The position numbers and the translations under genes are program-made. The notes below the pieces were generated by a model. The model did not search any database. It was not told where the DNA came from and worked only from the letters and a program-made list of their open reading frames with translations. This document shows, one piece after another, positions 40,551 to 53,582 of a stretch of DNA of 64,000 bases. This stretch comes from Campylorhamphus procurvoides. Lineage: Eukaryota > Chordata > Aves > Passeriformes > Dendrocolaptidae. The first letter of the stretch is position 1. Each line of letters opens with the position of its first letter. The stretch lies in contig WBMV01001920.1 of assembly GCA_013396655.1 (NCBI GenBank), positions 1,472,632 through 1,536,631 on the forward strand. The letters are read 5' to 3'.

Positions 40551-40600
40551 ACTGAATCACAGAATATCCTGAGCTGGAAGGGACCCACAAGGATCATTGA
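40551..40600 (-). mobile_element. CR1 LINE, 3' end fragment in reverse orientation
   Basis: The plus strand reads GAATCACAGAATATCCTGAG, then CTGGAAGGGACCCACAAGG and ATCATTGA. This is the reverse complement of the extreme 3' end of an avian CR1 (GGTCCCTTCC, then ATTCTGTGATTC). Only about 50 bp are retained before the match breaks into A-rich sequence, so it is a heavily 5'-truncated copy. Confidence 0.88.
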
Positions 40601-40785
40601 AACAAAAGAAAAAATAAATTATGTAAAAACCCCAAACACCACAGATTTTGTTGCTACAATTATGAAAACATGCCGTCCCAAATCTAGTTAAAGGGAGAGA
40701 TTTGACTTCTGATTTCATGGCATAATAATGTTCAAAGCTGGTGGTCTGTGGTTGTTAGCACAGGTTTGTAAATCTGTGGGTCAGT

Positions 40786-40804
40786 TGGTGGGGGGGGGCG
40801 GGGT
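40786..40804. repeat. G-rich run
   Basis: Nine consecutive G (40790-40798), then CGGGG. A short homopolymer-like tract in which base-call length errors are likely. Confidence 0.8.
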
Positions 40805-41603
40805 GTACATATATTAGTTGTGCTAAGGAGTTTTAAAATGCAGTCTGGGCTTAAATGCCAAGGCGTGTCTGTCCTCCATACCTGGATGTTTGTACCCAGG
40901 ATTTTGGCTCCTCCCTGTTTTTCAAGGCTGGACCTTTTCTGTAATTCAGATTATGCTGGTGACTGAGATGCTGAAGCCCAACTTCACTTGGGACCTGTGC
41001 TTTCAGTCCTTGCTATTCCAGAAATACAAAAAATCTAAAAATGGGTTAAAACTACCTGACATTTTGTTATGTTTGCATCTAGGGTTTGGATTAATTTAAA
41101 ATTGATTTAAATGTGACTTACGAATCTGTTGTGCTATTATTCAAAGTAATGAAACCAGCAAGATGCAGATCTCTTCTGCCAGCCTCCAAAATGATTCAAT
41201 ACTTGCCTCCTTCGTGGGTGGTTTTAAGTGGAAGGATTATGTATTTGGCTGGTGGGATGCCTTCCTGTGAAGTGTGTGCAAGTAGATATTTAGGCTGTAT
41301 CTGCAAAGGCTGAAGCTGTGAGCTACAGCAAATGAGATTTCTTTTTAATTTTTTTACTGGTGTATAGACAGTGAGAAAACTCTTCACTGCTCTGTAGATA
41401 ACATAATCCTTGTCTTCATGAGTTCATTGGCACGATACTCAGCTGGTGTTCCCAGTGCTGGATGCAGAAGGAAGAGAAGTAGATCTCTAGAGTGAGTGAG
41501 TGAAATTGTGCTGTAATCCAGGGGAAGTGGTTCACCTTGCACTGAAAGAGACAAGAGACTGTGCCACTTACTGCATGTCAGCACTTGCTAAAATAATTAT
41601 TTT

Positions 41604-41671
41604 GATTTATAAATGAGATTCAAAGGAATTCATCTATGATTTATAAATGAGATTCAAAGGAGTTCATCTAT
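41604..41671. repeat. Perfectly adjacent 34-bp tandem duplication
   Basis: Copy 1 (41604-41637) and copy 2 (41638-41671) both start GATTTATAAATGAGATTC and end TTCATCTAT. They differ at only one position (AATTC versus AGTTC). The low divergence suggests a recent duplication or ongoing homogenisation. It has no coding potential. Confidence 0.95.
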
Positions 41672-43825
41672 GACTTCAGTGATTTTAGTTAAAAGCACGA
41701 AAAGGACTCTTCAGAGAATACAACTTTATTTTGTGTTTGCACACTGCTAAGCAAGGTGCAGTCCTGATCAACAGCCAAACTCCTGGGTCCCATCTCAGTG
41801 CTGCTAACAGTTATTCAGAAACAGAGAAGTGAATTGCAGCTCCTTCCCCAGGCATCATCTTCCCTCCTCTGTAAAGTGCCAATCTAACCTGATCCCACCA
41901 GAATGGACAAGGCTCCATTTTCTGTAGCAAAGTGGTTCCTAAACTTTTTCAGTCACCACATGCATTATAAAGCTGGGCCTTTGTGGTATAATCTGTAGAC
42001 CAGCAGCCCTGAACTATTTCAAAAGCTGGATAATTTTTTCATGGTTTGAATGAAGAACATCTTGCAATGAAGCCTTGAAGCCAAATTATCTTAGTTCTTG
42101 TCCTAAATCTGTTTTTCTACATGGCCTTACTTAGGCTCTGACATAAACAGGGGCAATGCTGCAATACTGACAGACAGTAATGTCAGAGCACCCAGAACTG
42201 GAACAGGACCCTGGGGTTTCTCCCAGGCTGGTCATGGTGGAGAGGGATGAAGCCTCAGGGTTGTCGTCATTGATTTCCCTGACTATGCTTTATTATAATG
42301 GGACTTGCCTTGCGTTTTGTTTCCATGAAAATAAGATGAAGTAAATACTTTGCTTTTGAGGGCCTTTAGCTATCACTGAAGCTTGGTACCGAGCTGGGGA
42401 GCTTTCTCTAGGGTGCCAGGAGCCCTGGACTCCCTGATTTGTCCAAGGTTGAATACAGAGTGCATGCCATTTGAGAATTATTTTTTCCTGAAAAATACTA
42501 CATTTGCTTTCACAGATTGCTTTGGAAGTCTGTTTTCTGATTTTGCCTCAAACAATCTGATCTTTGCATTAAAGGGTTTGGGGACATTTTGTTTTTAATG
42601 AATGACAGAAAAATTGGAATTTCTTGCTGTTGTTGCTTTTTCCCTCTGCTCTAAAAACAGCAACATTTTGAGCCAGCTCTGCTTTTTCCTCTGTCACTAG
42701 GAGATATGTTTCAAGTGCTTGAGATAAGAGCAGTTAGAGAAGTATGGGTCATAACAATTGCTCTCCAGTTCTGTCCTGCAGGGTTCAGGAGCTGAAAGGC
42801 CAGCCACATGTTTATTTTAAGATTACACTGATATTAAATCAGTCCCAAGCATGCCCATCTAATGCTGCCACACAGGTTTGATGAGGTGTTGCCTGGAAAT
42901 TGCATTAATACAGGAAATAAGAGACTGAACTATCCTCTTGACCCTGAGAATAGGAGTTAAATTCTCTTGAGTAAAAGGGACTGGTACCAGTTTGAGACCA
43001 GTGGCTGGGATATGTGAAGATGGGTTCTACACTGAATGGCAAAAAAGTGGAGTCCTCACTCTTTTTGCCCTGGAGAAAGTCCTTGGAAATTTTTAAGGCT
43101 TTGTAAACATTTTAAAACCTGTGCAGTATGTGCTTCAGGTTGATGGCAAAATCCTGGGATGCTCCTCTCCCTTGGGCTACTCCTACCTGAGCATAATAAA
43201 ATGCTCCTACAGTCAAGATCCCAAAAAAACCTACTAAAACTGTTCTGCCTTAACATTAAGGGCTCATTACAGAGGTAGTGAAGCTGTGGAGCTTGATAGG
43301 TTTGATAAATCAGTGTGAATGAGAATGTGATATGAATGGAGTTATCAGTAAAGGGCTCTCACCAAGGTACACCACAAATGTTTATTTTCTGGTTCAAGAT
43401 TTGCAAACTTGAAGAAAAAGACCTTTTTCCTGTCAAAAGGTCTTCAAAGTCTGACACAGGGCTCCCAGCAAATTACTTCATCTGGAACACAGTGAAGTCC
43501 TGGCTGTGCAGTCATGACAAAACCATTTGCAATCTGTAAAGAAAGGCATTAATAAATACTTAAGCCTTTTTGTCCTGTTTTAGTTTTATTCTACAAAAGC
43601 AAATACATGTCATTCTTAAAAACCTTGGTAATTCTAGTCTGCTGATCTGAAAGGAAAGAGAAGAATAGTATTAAAAACCCCTTAAGCCTGTGTTTGTACC
43701 AGTTTCTAAAAGACTATGTTGACAACTGCATTAAAAATTATGAGCTTTTCCAGAAGATTAAGATGTTTTCAGAAATAGATACTCAAACTAGCTGGCAAAC
43801 TAATTTCAATGCTTGCCTTGTCATT

Positions 43826-44248
43826 TCATTTGTTAATAAAATTGGATTGGGAAGGGGATGATGGCAAAACTGGGCAGACATTGCAAGTAGGTTTGGGGTT
43901 GTTTCTGCAAGAAGGCTGTCTCCTCCTGTAGCAGGTCCCTTGGTGCTGGCGAGCTGTGCCTCCTTCCTGGATGCTCTTAATGGTGTTATTATACCCAAAA
44001 GAAGCAGTTGTGCTGGGAAAATCCATATGGTTTAATACCACAAGCCCATCTTGTATATATATGCAGGAGAATAGAACAGGACCTGGAACCAGCTGCTTTC
44101 CCAGGAACATCTCACATTGTCCACCAGAGAGACTTTGCTTGTCCTTCTGTCGCAGCAGCTCCTGCTGGGTACCCAAGGTGATCTGCTGAGGGAAAAGGCG
44201 ACCTAGTTTTACCAGTGCGTGTAAAGACATGTAGTAACATAATGGCAT
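43826..44248 (-). other. Unrecognised 140-codon open frame upstream of a CR1
   Basis: A minus-strand frame opens at an ATG at 44248-44246 and runs 140 codons. Near residues 19-21 (44194-44186) the DNA reads CCTTTTCCCTCAG, a splice-acceptor-like motif. The following codons (GAG CTG CTG CGA CAG AAG GAC AAG) look mildly coding-like. There is no recognisable domain, signal peptide or membrane segment. A 77-codon plus-strand frame overlaps it. It could be an exon, a retrocopy fragment or chance; chance is my first choice. Confidence 0.12.
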
Positions 44249-44291
44249 GTAATAACAAAGGAGGAATGGCTTTGAACTGAGAGTGGGCAGA

Positions 44292-44422
44292 TGTTCAAGG
44301 TCAAGTAGGATAGGGCTGTCAGCAACCTGTTCTAGTGAAATGCCTTCCTGCCCACATCAGGGGTTGGAACTGGGTGGCCTTTACAGTGCCTTCCAACCTA
44401 AATCATTCTGTGATTCTGTATG
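44292..44422 (+). mobile_element. CR1 LINE, 3' end fragment (best preserved copy)
   Basis: About 130 bp match the typical avian CR1 3' terminus from start to end: GTTCAAGGTCAAGTAGGAT, GGGCTGTCAGCAACCTG, TTCTAGTGAAATGCC, CCTGCCCACATCAGGGG, TTGGAACTGGGTGGCC, then TGCCTTCCAACC and ATTCTGTGATTCTGT. It ends in the CR1 terminal repeat rather than poly-A. Severe 5' truncation is normal for the family. It is the least diverged mobile element seen here and contains no coding sequence. Confidence 0.93.
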
Positions 44423-46387
44423 ACTAGCATACTTGCTTCCCTCCCCTTCAGGGCACTAGTACTTGGGTGTTCTGACATCACTGATGTATGTGGCCAGCTG
44501 CTATTTTCTCTAAAATCTGTATGAAATCGGTATGTCCTGACATGAAAACAAATGCCATTCTGCTGCTCCAGAAAACCAAGATTTATCTTTTGAAGGGAGC
44601 TGTCTGCCAATGGCATCTTAATACCCAGAAGAGGTCACCAGGTTTGGGACGACTGAAATTTTCTTTCAAATGCATGGGTTTTTTTTTTCTGTTGTTAAAC
44701 AAAAACATTTCAAGCAAGCCTTTTAAAATTTTGCTAGCCTGTGGCAATCAGCACCTTTAAAGGGTATTTCTTATTTTAAAATTCCATAAAATAGAAATAG
44801 AAACACAAGGAGATATACAGTCCACCCACTACTGATGTAGTCTTTATGGTATAGGCATACATTATATATGGTCCTGTGCATCTGCCAACTGCTCAGCTTA
44901 AAAGGCTCCCAGGCTTTCCTTTCTAAATCAAATTTTGTGCAGAGAAATATAAAAGCCCAATTGAGATATGCAAATAAAAGAATTTTTCCAATTAACTTAG
45001 AGCAAAGCAGAGCATCCAACTAGCTGCAAAAAGATGCATTTCTGGGTCTTGCTTTTAACACTTAGACCTTCACAGCTTCTAGAACTGAAATATGTCATGG
45101 AAAAGAAGGACCCCCAAGAGTTCGGTCCCTTCTTATAATTTCACAAGTCTTGCCAATCAGAATCCCACTGCCAAGGTAACTTGTTTCCTACAGATTCAGG
45201 ATGCTAAGTAAAGGATACACCTACACAAGTAATGATGCAATCCTTACTGATTTAGGCATGTGTGGCAGGCCAGATTGGCTGCGTGTCTGTCCCTCCTGAG
45301 GAAGCTCATCACCTCACAGTCATTCTGGACTGCAGCCTTAGGATTGTGTATTAGGAAGGTTCAGTAAGTGCTGTTTTAAAATTCCCAAGTTACCTGCAGT
45401 TCCCTGGTTTGCTAGAGCCACCTGATGAGGCTGAAAATAGTGCCCATGTTTGCTAAATCCTCTGTCAAACTGAGTTTTCACTTTCATTGGGATTAGTCAG
45501 GACTTTGGTAGTGCCTAAATTTTGCTAAGCAAACCCACAGACTAACATATACATCTTGCCATCTTCCACCTCACAAGCTGACAATAAGCATCTGCAACAA
45601 ATAAGCCAGTGTAGTTGCAAGGAGTTTGGTTGCCACCACTCAGGCACTATTGGTGGTTAGACCATGATGACCGTGGGCCTTGGTGCAAGGAATGAAACAA
45701 ACCCATCAGCCAGTTAATTGATATCACCTTTGCCTGTGGGTGAACCCTTCCATCCTGGTGCCCGCCTGTTAGGAGGAGTAGGAGGTAGCAAAGAACAACA
45801 GGCTGTAAATAGACCTGGGGGAAAAGCTGCAATAGCTAAACCCAAACATTAACAGTAGTAGGATTAATTATGTGAACAAGGTCATTTGTGCAGTTTGGAA
45901 GAAATTCTGTGGGGGATTCTGCTGAGTTCTAATGGCAATTTACAGACAAAAGGTGTGATTTAATGCCCATATTTATTGCCTGTAATAAAATCAAATTGTT
46001 AGTAGTACTGAGAGCTCAAAATCTGAGAATAACTCAGCCCTCACTGTTTTTTTTTTTTTTTATGCTTTAATTCACAGATATATCTTTTGCCCTAAGAATA
46101 CCATTGTATTATTTGCATTCCATTTATGCGGCAGTACTAAATGAAGCTCGGGACACTGTTGTACAGATACTGTATATATTTCTAGCTAGTTTTACAGAGA
46201 CAGAGTGTTGACCTGGACAGTTGAGCACACTGAGGGCAGGCTGGATGCATGGTGGATATGGAAGCGGTCCCAATATTCAAAGGGAATTGAGGCAAGAGAA
46301 ATGAGAGGCTGGAGACAGATTGGGAGTTGGAGGGATGGTCTGGGGGAAAAGAAATGAGTTGTCCAAAGTCAGGAACCAGAAATGGAA
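44423..46387. other. Non-coding stretch, possible weak CR1 trace
   Basis: No supported gene. A short segment near 45096-45130 (GGAAAAGAAGGACCCCCAAG) is vaguely reminiscent of reverse CR1 3' ends but is too diverged to call. A run of fifteen T occurs at 46047-46061. Confidence 0.5.
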
Positions 46388-46475
46388 CTCTTCTCTTCTC
46401 TTCTCTTCTCTTCTCTTCTCTTCTCTTCTCTTCTCTTCTCTTCTCTTCTCTTCTCTTCTCTTCTCTTCTCTTCTC
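46388..46475. repeat. Pure (TTCTC)n pentanucleotide microsatellite
   Basis: About 17.6 uninterrupted copies of the pentamer TTCTC (GAGAA on the other strand), continuing into imperfect C/T-rich sequence to about 46508. Lack of interruptions suggests a young, length-variable locus. The purine/pyrimidine strand asymmetry with mirror symmetry could favour triplex (H-DNA) formation. Open frames through it on both strands are repeat artefacts (RREEK-type or SLLFS-type peptides). Confidence 0.97.
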
Positions 46476-48450
46476 TCTCTTCCTTTTTCTTTCTTTTTCT
46501 TTCTCCTTTGTTTTGGTAGGCTACTGAACATTATCTGGTTTCCTCTAAATCCATAGTTATCCAAAAAGTTGGGTAACTTTGGTCTTATGCCATATCTGTA
46601 GAAATTAGGTCTTCTGTTCAGGCTGCCAGACTGCCTATAAGAGAAAGCCCAGCAGGCACTGAACTGGGTGTTAGGCAAGCATGGAAAAATATAAATTCAG
46701 TGATGACTACATGCTAGTCATGAGATTTCACATCATAACTTCCCCTGGAAACAGCACAGAACAGTCATGAAGCACAAGAGACGTGTTAATTGCTTTGTGT
46801 TGTCCTGCACACAGTGCAATTAATATGTCATCATCTCTAATGTACTTAGTAAAACATGGTGAAAGTTGTCAGATGGGAAACTGGGGGAAATGTTTTTCAT
46901 TATTTGCCATTTCTCCTTGCTTTATTTTTTCTTCTTACTAGAGGCAACTGAAGTGAACGAAACATTAGCAAGAACAGCTTGATGAGCAATTTTCCACTAA
47001 GCAGAAAAAAAGTAGTTGAGCAATTTAAGCTGTTGACAGCACTATCATTTATAAGTTTATTTGTCACTTTGAGGGCTCTGACTGTGTCACACAGGTATTA
47101 CACTGGTAATTCTTTCAGTGTTGTACGGCAAAGAAGGGTCTTTCTTCTGCATGTGCTGTGCTCACTCCAGCAACATGGAAGGCCTGCCTGTGTCTGGGAT
47201 GCATGGCACTGCACACAGAAATTCCTTTTTCTTTGCATTTCATCTCAAACCTGGTGCTAAGAGCTCCTACTGAGCTCCACTATCTTTGAATCAGGCTCTA
47301 AATCTCAAAAAAAAACATTTATGCTCCGGGATAAGTACATAGATCCAGGCCAGCAGATACAGCAGTGGAGTTTATGGGCTCTGGGTTTACATGTGAGATG
47401 AGGCAATTGTCTGTTTCTTGATTGGTTTTGGATTTCAGGAGTGTGCTTCTCCCCTCTATTAGCTGTGTTGCAATGCGAAGGTGTGTGATGAGGTAGTTAT
47501 GTGAGTGGTCTTCTCGGTCAGTGTGTCACTCACATCCTCTGCAGTATACAGTCCTGGCTATTTTTTTTCTTAGTGGAACACAGGGATTCCTGTAGTGGTG
47601 GGAGCAGGGACCCCTACTGCTTCCATTTGTTTCCTATGTAGTATCAATGTTTAAAAAGAACATGATTGTGTGCAGCATTTTTTTACTTGACAGCAAAGAC
47701 AGAAATGGGCATTTCGTCATTTGCCAGTTCAGTTTTGTTATTTTGTTAACCTGATGGTATGTGCTGTTACAGTTTTAGTCTACATTTATCTATAGATCAC
47801 AGCCTAGCCCACTGAAACTGGGCTATTTGCCATCATTGAATCTTATGCAAAGCATGTTCCAAGAGCAGTCAACTTATCCCCACTTTTTCTTCCCTATTCC
47901 TGCCCCAAAGTCCTGAAATAATTGACTTCATACATTACTAGACATATGTCTTAATTTTTTTCTTAATTTGTACCATCTGTCCTTGTGGTGGAAGAACTGG
48001 TAGCTTTGCCAGTGAACACTGCTGATTTGTGTTGTTGGTGCTTGTATTAGTAGTTCAAATGCTCCAGTGCCCAACCATAAATAAATGCTTTTCCAAGTGA
48101 GATCTAGCTAGAGGGGAATTTCTCCTACTTTTTACTGCTGATGCAGCTTGCTTGTTGGTGCATGTGCTGTACTAAAACAGTGATCTTTTCCTACCACAGT
48201 CATTGCTTATTACAGATCTTTGTTTAAAATTAATAATTTGCAATAAACTTAAGAAGTTAAAAATGTATTTGCATGTTTAACATAGATCCCATTGTCACAA
48301 TGTCTGAACATTTCCCACACCTAAAGAAATTTATCTGAACAGTTCTGTAGTGGAAACCAAATTTCATAATTTCTTTATCCAGAAAGTCAAGAGATTTGGG
48401 ATTGTTCTGATATTCTCTCCAGATATAACTTTTTGGTTTCCTGTTTGTTT

Positions 48451-48487
48451 TTTATTTATTTATATATATATATATGTATATGTATAG
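48451..48487. repeat. TTTA and TA microsatellite
   Basis: A TTTATTTATT start passes into seven or so TA units and then TATG units; about 37 bp of simple AT repeat. Confidence 0.85.
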
Positions 48488-51400
48488 ACCTTAAGCTGGA
48501 TGCTTCTATTTTGGGGTAGATCAGAGTTAGGCATTGTAAGATCAATCTCAGTGTTTTATACAGCAGAGTACTAGTTTATCAAGAAAGATGGTATCACAGA
48601 CCTTTTATCTGTCTGGAAAACTCCTATATGCAGTAGCCTTTTCAAGGAAGAGCTAGAAGTGCCTGTGTCATGAGTAACTGAAAGAATGAATAATGGTCTG
48701 GAAAATATTAATTAATCGATTCTTAGGTGCAAGCCTGCCTGCCCTTAATGGCTTTTTCTATTTGATCCTATCACTAACAGTTTAGTCCTTGTATAAGAGA
48801 AGTTCAGTGAGTGACAGTCATACTTTTTGTGTAGCACTGATTGAGAGAGATTAGTTCTACGGAGATCAGAATTATTCTGACAGTGTCATTACTGTCAAGT
48901 AAAAATTAGGGCAGTCCTGAAACTGCAAGTCTTAGCCTGGAGTATCTATTAATTGATGCCCAGATGGGAAGGCACCCTCCATGGACTGCAGCAGAATCCT
49001 TCATCAGGGATAAAACAACTTACCCAAAGTAATTACAGAACTCAAAACTTGATACTGTCCTCTGAGAACAAGATAATCTGCTCTGCTCAGGGACTTTTTC
49101 AACTTGCAAAGAAACTTAAATGAGAAAGGCAGCATGGGAGAGTTTGGCATGTTTTCAGAAGAAATATTCCCAATTTCATTTTTAATGTACAATGCATATA
49201 GCTACAAAATAGGTTGTGAATTGCAATATGTACATGAGAAATCCATTTTTAAGACAAATCATTGATAAGTAAAAAGTATTTTGGACCACCTTTCATCTTT
49301 CAACCTTTCATTTGTTTAGGAAGGACAACTGTATCTTTCCTGGTTTTGCTGAAGTTCTCAGTAACATAAATGACAATGACACTTTTCTTAAATATTGCCA
49401 GAGCTGAGCATGAGACAGACTGCTGAGTAACTAGTTCTCTTTGAAGGAGTACTCTGCTGTACATAATGAACACACCTTGAATAGATTAACTCCCTTCAGC
49501 CTCAGTATATGTGATAGAAAAGCAAAGAGTTTAGAAAGGTTACAGAGAAGATTATTGACTTTCATGCTTCACTTGAAACTGAAGCTTATTCTACTTGGGT
49601 TATTCCAGCAGCCCATTTACAGGAAAGTTTCTGTGCATTCACTGAAATATTTTATTTTTTATTTTTTCTGCACCAAGGCTTTCCCTTTGCCATTCTTTTC
49701 ACTGAGAAATCCTGAGAATGCAGATTAATCTGGCTTTGCAGTACCTCTTCTCTACTCCTAGCATGCTAATTGCACCTGAATAGGATCTGTCTTTTACATT
49801 CTACTGTGTATTTAAGAGGTTGTATGTGCTATCTGACTCTGTCTTGTTTCAGTGACTTTAGGAATTGGTATTTCACCCAGAGGTGTGCATCATCCCAACC
49901 AGTCTCTGTGCATGCTATGGACTCTGGCTAGTTGTGCTCTTATCTTTTAATTTCCTTTTCCTATTCTGAGTATGCTTCTGCCAAAATTGATAAATATGAC
50001 AAAACAGTGACACTTTCAATTGATTGGTACCTATGCCCTCAGGCAGGACATGTTAAATCTTTGGAGGAAAATTTGGACTCTAGGAATCCAGAAGAGAGAG
50101 AAAGAGGATTGAGTTATATATGAGATGCTGTTTGATTTCCTCACAAATCCCAAATCTAGGGCTCCAGACTACAAAACTAGCAGCATGTCTCATGAAAGCT
50201 GCCCTCGTACCTCCTGGTTCATGCTGGGATCTCATCCCACGTTCATAGGATTCTGTCAAGGCATCTTTTTTCTGGACTGGCTTGTCACACATTCTGTGAA
50301 CCCTTTCAATGATATCTCTTTCTATCCAACTTACAGTTTCCAGGTTTCAGCATTGCAATGTATCATACCACCTTGGCACTATCCCCAGTCCACAGAGGCA
50401 CAAAGCTCACAGTGGGAGAACTGCAGAATAGCTCAATGTGCACCAGAAGCACAAAGGCAGCAGACCAAATGAAGTAGTGCTAGCTGGGTTTTTAACAGCC
50501 AGTCCTATAACAGATATGTTATAGGCTGGGGTGAGATGAACCTTCAAGAAGCCTTACCTTGAGGTGCTTACCAAGGCTGTATGTTGTCTTTCCTGTGTAT
50601 TTGCCCCTGAAATCTGTCCCCATGAAATTGCAAATGCAAAAAAAAACCAACCAGGCTATTAAAACTCACTGTATGTGCATTAAAAGCAAATCACATTGTC
50701 CCACCTCAGAAAGGTAATTGACAAACCCAGAGTGCATGAAATAGCTGCAAAGCTGAGAGCAAAGTAAGAAGTGATGAAAATATCAGTCTCCAACCTGTGT
50801 GTTACTGATGAGTTCTGAGCCATAAATACCAACTACTGAGCCACCAGCTGCAAGTCAGCCTTATAGTTCATGGTTGAAACACTCTCTTTTCCCTCCCTTA
50901 ATGGCAAAAAATAAAGACATATCATTAAAAAAATTAAAGAATAAAAGATCTCCTGGACCTCCAAGAACTGGAAGTTTTGTTTATTTTTAGCACTAGTGAA
51001 TTATATGAGCAACCTTGGTGGAAACTACCCTTGCCAGAAACTCCTTAATTACACCCATAAACCAGCCTTGTCTAATCTTTGTCTCTCCTCTAATCTGTCG
51101 TGCTGTTATACTGCAGGTGTTCTGTAAGGTCTTGTCTCTGCAAAACTCTGTTCTAGTGTCATGTCTGACAGAAGGCAGAGGAATTTGGTGTAAGGATGAA
51201 AACCAAGAGTAATGTTCTTCCATATTACAGTGCGAAAAGGATGCAGTGGTGGGTTTCAGTTCTTGTAGATTTTGACCTCTGCTTCTCCCTGGACCCAGGA
51301 AACAGCAGAGTATCTGTTGTTGCTGGAGCAAAAATTTTCCTTCTTCCAATGAGGCAAGCAGCACACGTACCTCAAAATCCCTGTTAAAAGTACTTGTTAA

Positions 51401-53552
51401 AAGGAGGGTACTTCCTAGCCTTTTAGGCTGTACACTACAGTCTCATCTAACACAATATTTTCAGCATGAAACTGATGCTTATTAGTGTTGCATAAAGCTT
51501 TTTGGAATTAAGGATGATGTGAACGTTATCACAGTGCATAAAATAAAAACATTGCTCTAAAGGAAAAAGTGGGGAATCTGTAGCTTCTCCCTATGATCTT
51601 TCTATAAGTAATTGTTTGCTTTTGCTTTGACTTTTTTCTGAGTCTCTTCTACCAATGCCAAACCAGGTTTAGACCATCACAAGTTTTCTGGAGTGGTCTG
51701 CTGAGCTCATGGCTTCCATACTAAGCTGTAGCACTCTGTAATGTTTCGAGCAGATGCTTGGTGACAGTGCCCTGAAAAGGTGCAGAACCGTCCTCTGTCT
51801 TTAGACATAGGTGATGAGGTTAATAATACTTGTAAACCTAGTGAACTGAAGTTTTAGTGAGGAAGGAGCTCACTGCCCGTGTTATGCACTGGGGAAAAGG
51901 AGAAGGATTGGTTTCCTTTCCAGAGTCTGTCAGCGAAAGCCCAGAGGAGTGGTGTTGTCCTTTGTTTATTTGGTGAATAATTACAGTTCACCTACAGAAG
52001 CATTCTCTTGAGAATTTAGGTATTTTGAAAGTTAATGGTAACTCCTAAGAATCTCAAACCTGGATGGTGAGAAAAACAGAGAGAAATTTTACAGAAAATA
52101 AAACCCCTCCTACATCATGGCAGAGTGAGTATATGTAAAATCTGGATCTTGCTTGAAGTTCATGTGCCCTGTTGCCTTTCTTGTTAGGAAAATCCCATCC
52201 CAGTGGAAAACAACGTGAAGGTAGTGACACTCTGGTAGTGACAACACAGAGATTAGTCATTGCTGAAAGTGATTGACCCATCTTTAGAGGCGAGTTGGAC
52301 AACAGATTACTAGTTCTAAGAGACTCTTGTGTCTTTCCCAAATTGAAGGTAAAATTGAGCATTAATGCAAAATGTTACCGGAAACCTGATTGTACCAACA
52401 GGACCTTTAATATGGATGATTAAGTAAAATATAGGGTGCGGTGTGCTTAAACTGTTCTCAGAAGCAGACATGGTCCATTGTGTTTTATAAAACCAAGAAA
52501 CTTAAAATAATTTTTTATTGTTCTCCATAGTATGGAGCATTTAAACTGTCTTGTTTTTCCCTATAATCTTTGCTCTGCTGACTTAATAAAACATTTGTAA
52601 CAAGCAGAAGAATGCATGAATTAAATAGTCAGAAACTATCTTCTAAAGTTCATAAAAATAGAGAAATAGGCATAAAAATGTCCATAAAGTGAAAGTGTAT
52701 GGTTTTCTTGCCAGCCTTCCACTGTGTCTTCTCACTGTATGTCTGTGGGCTTGAATGCAGATTTCGTATCCTGATCAAAGCTCTAATGGATGGAGATGAC
52801 ATGGCTCCTCATTCCTGTGCTGCTGATTACCTCCTTGCCAGCAGCACCCTTTCTTCAGTTAGCTCCTACCTTACTGCCAGGGAAGAGGACAGTAGTCAGA
52901 TCTGCTGGCCTTCACGTGGGTGGCTGTTGCTCTTCTCTGTGGAAATGCCTTGCTGGTTGGTTGCCTACATGAAGCTAAAACCTTGGAGCTGAAAGAACCC
53001 TAAGACTCTGTGTCAGTTCAGGCACTTGAGTTATCAGAGGGATGGGATTAACAGGATGGGTTTGCCTTTCAAGCAGTAGAAGAGAAACAGAGACTGGAGT
53101 TAATTTCCCTTTTTGTTTGTGTGTCTAGATGTGTTATTTATTTGTAATCCAATTTCTTCTCTACAATATCCATGCCTCATTTCCCCATCTCGGCAGTCTA
53201 AGTAATTTCTCCTACCTACTCCATGGGGGTCTTATGGACACTAACTTTGATAATGCACTGTGTGATTCACTGATGAACACAGATGTGTATTTATGTGTCA
53301 AATACCATTAGTTCAGTCCTTCTTTTAGATAATGTTTCTCAGTATATGAGCACTGATGATGGGGCTCCATATGAACACAGCCTCCCTCTATAGATCATCT
53401 GTCAGATGCCACAGCAATCCTTAATGTAAAGCTAATGACTTTTTCAAATGAATTTAACCAGCCTAACAATGAGATGTGATGGAGAAAATTAAGGATGCCG
53501 TCATATTCAGAGGCTAAATGTATGTAGAATATGTAATAGGAAGTATAAACAC

Positions 53553-53582
53553 ATTTGTTAATCTCAAATTTGTTAATCTCAA
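53553..53582. repeat. 15-bp tandem duplication
   Basis: Two identical adjacent copies of ATTTGTTAATCTCAA. Probably slippage. Confidence 0.9.

Noticed and set aside
45090..45140. Possible reverse CR1 3' end
   Set aside because: Resemblance limited to a short GGACCCCCAAG segment; too diverged to separate from chance.
46277..46678. Frame with RREEK repeats resembling a charged helical protein
   Set aside because: It is a translation of the TTCTC microsatellite; the other strand gives an equally long SLLFS-type repeat.
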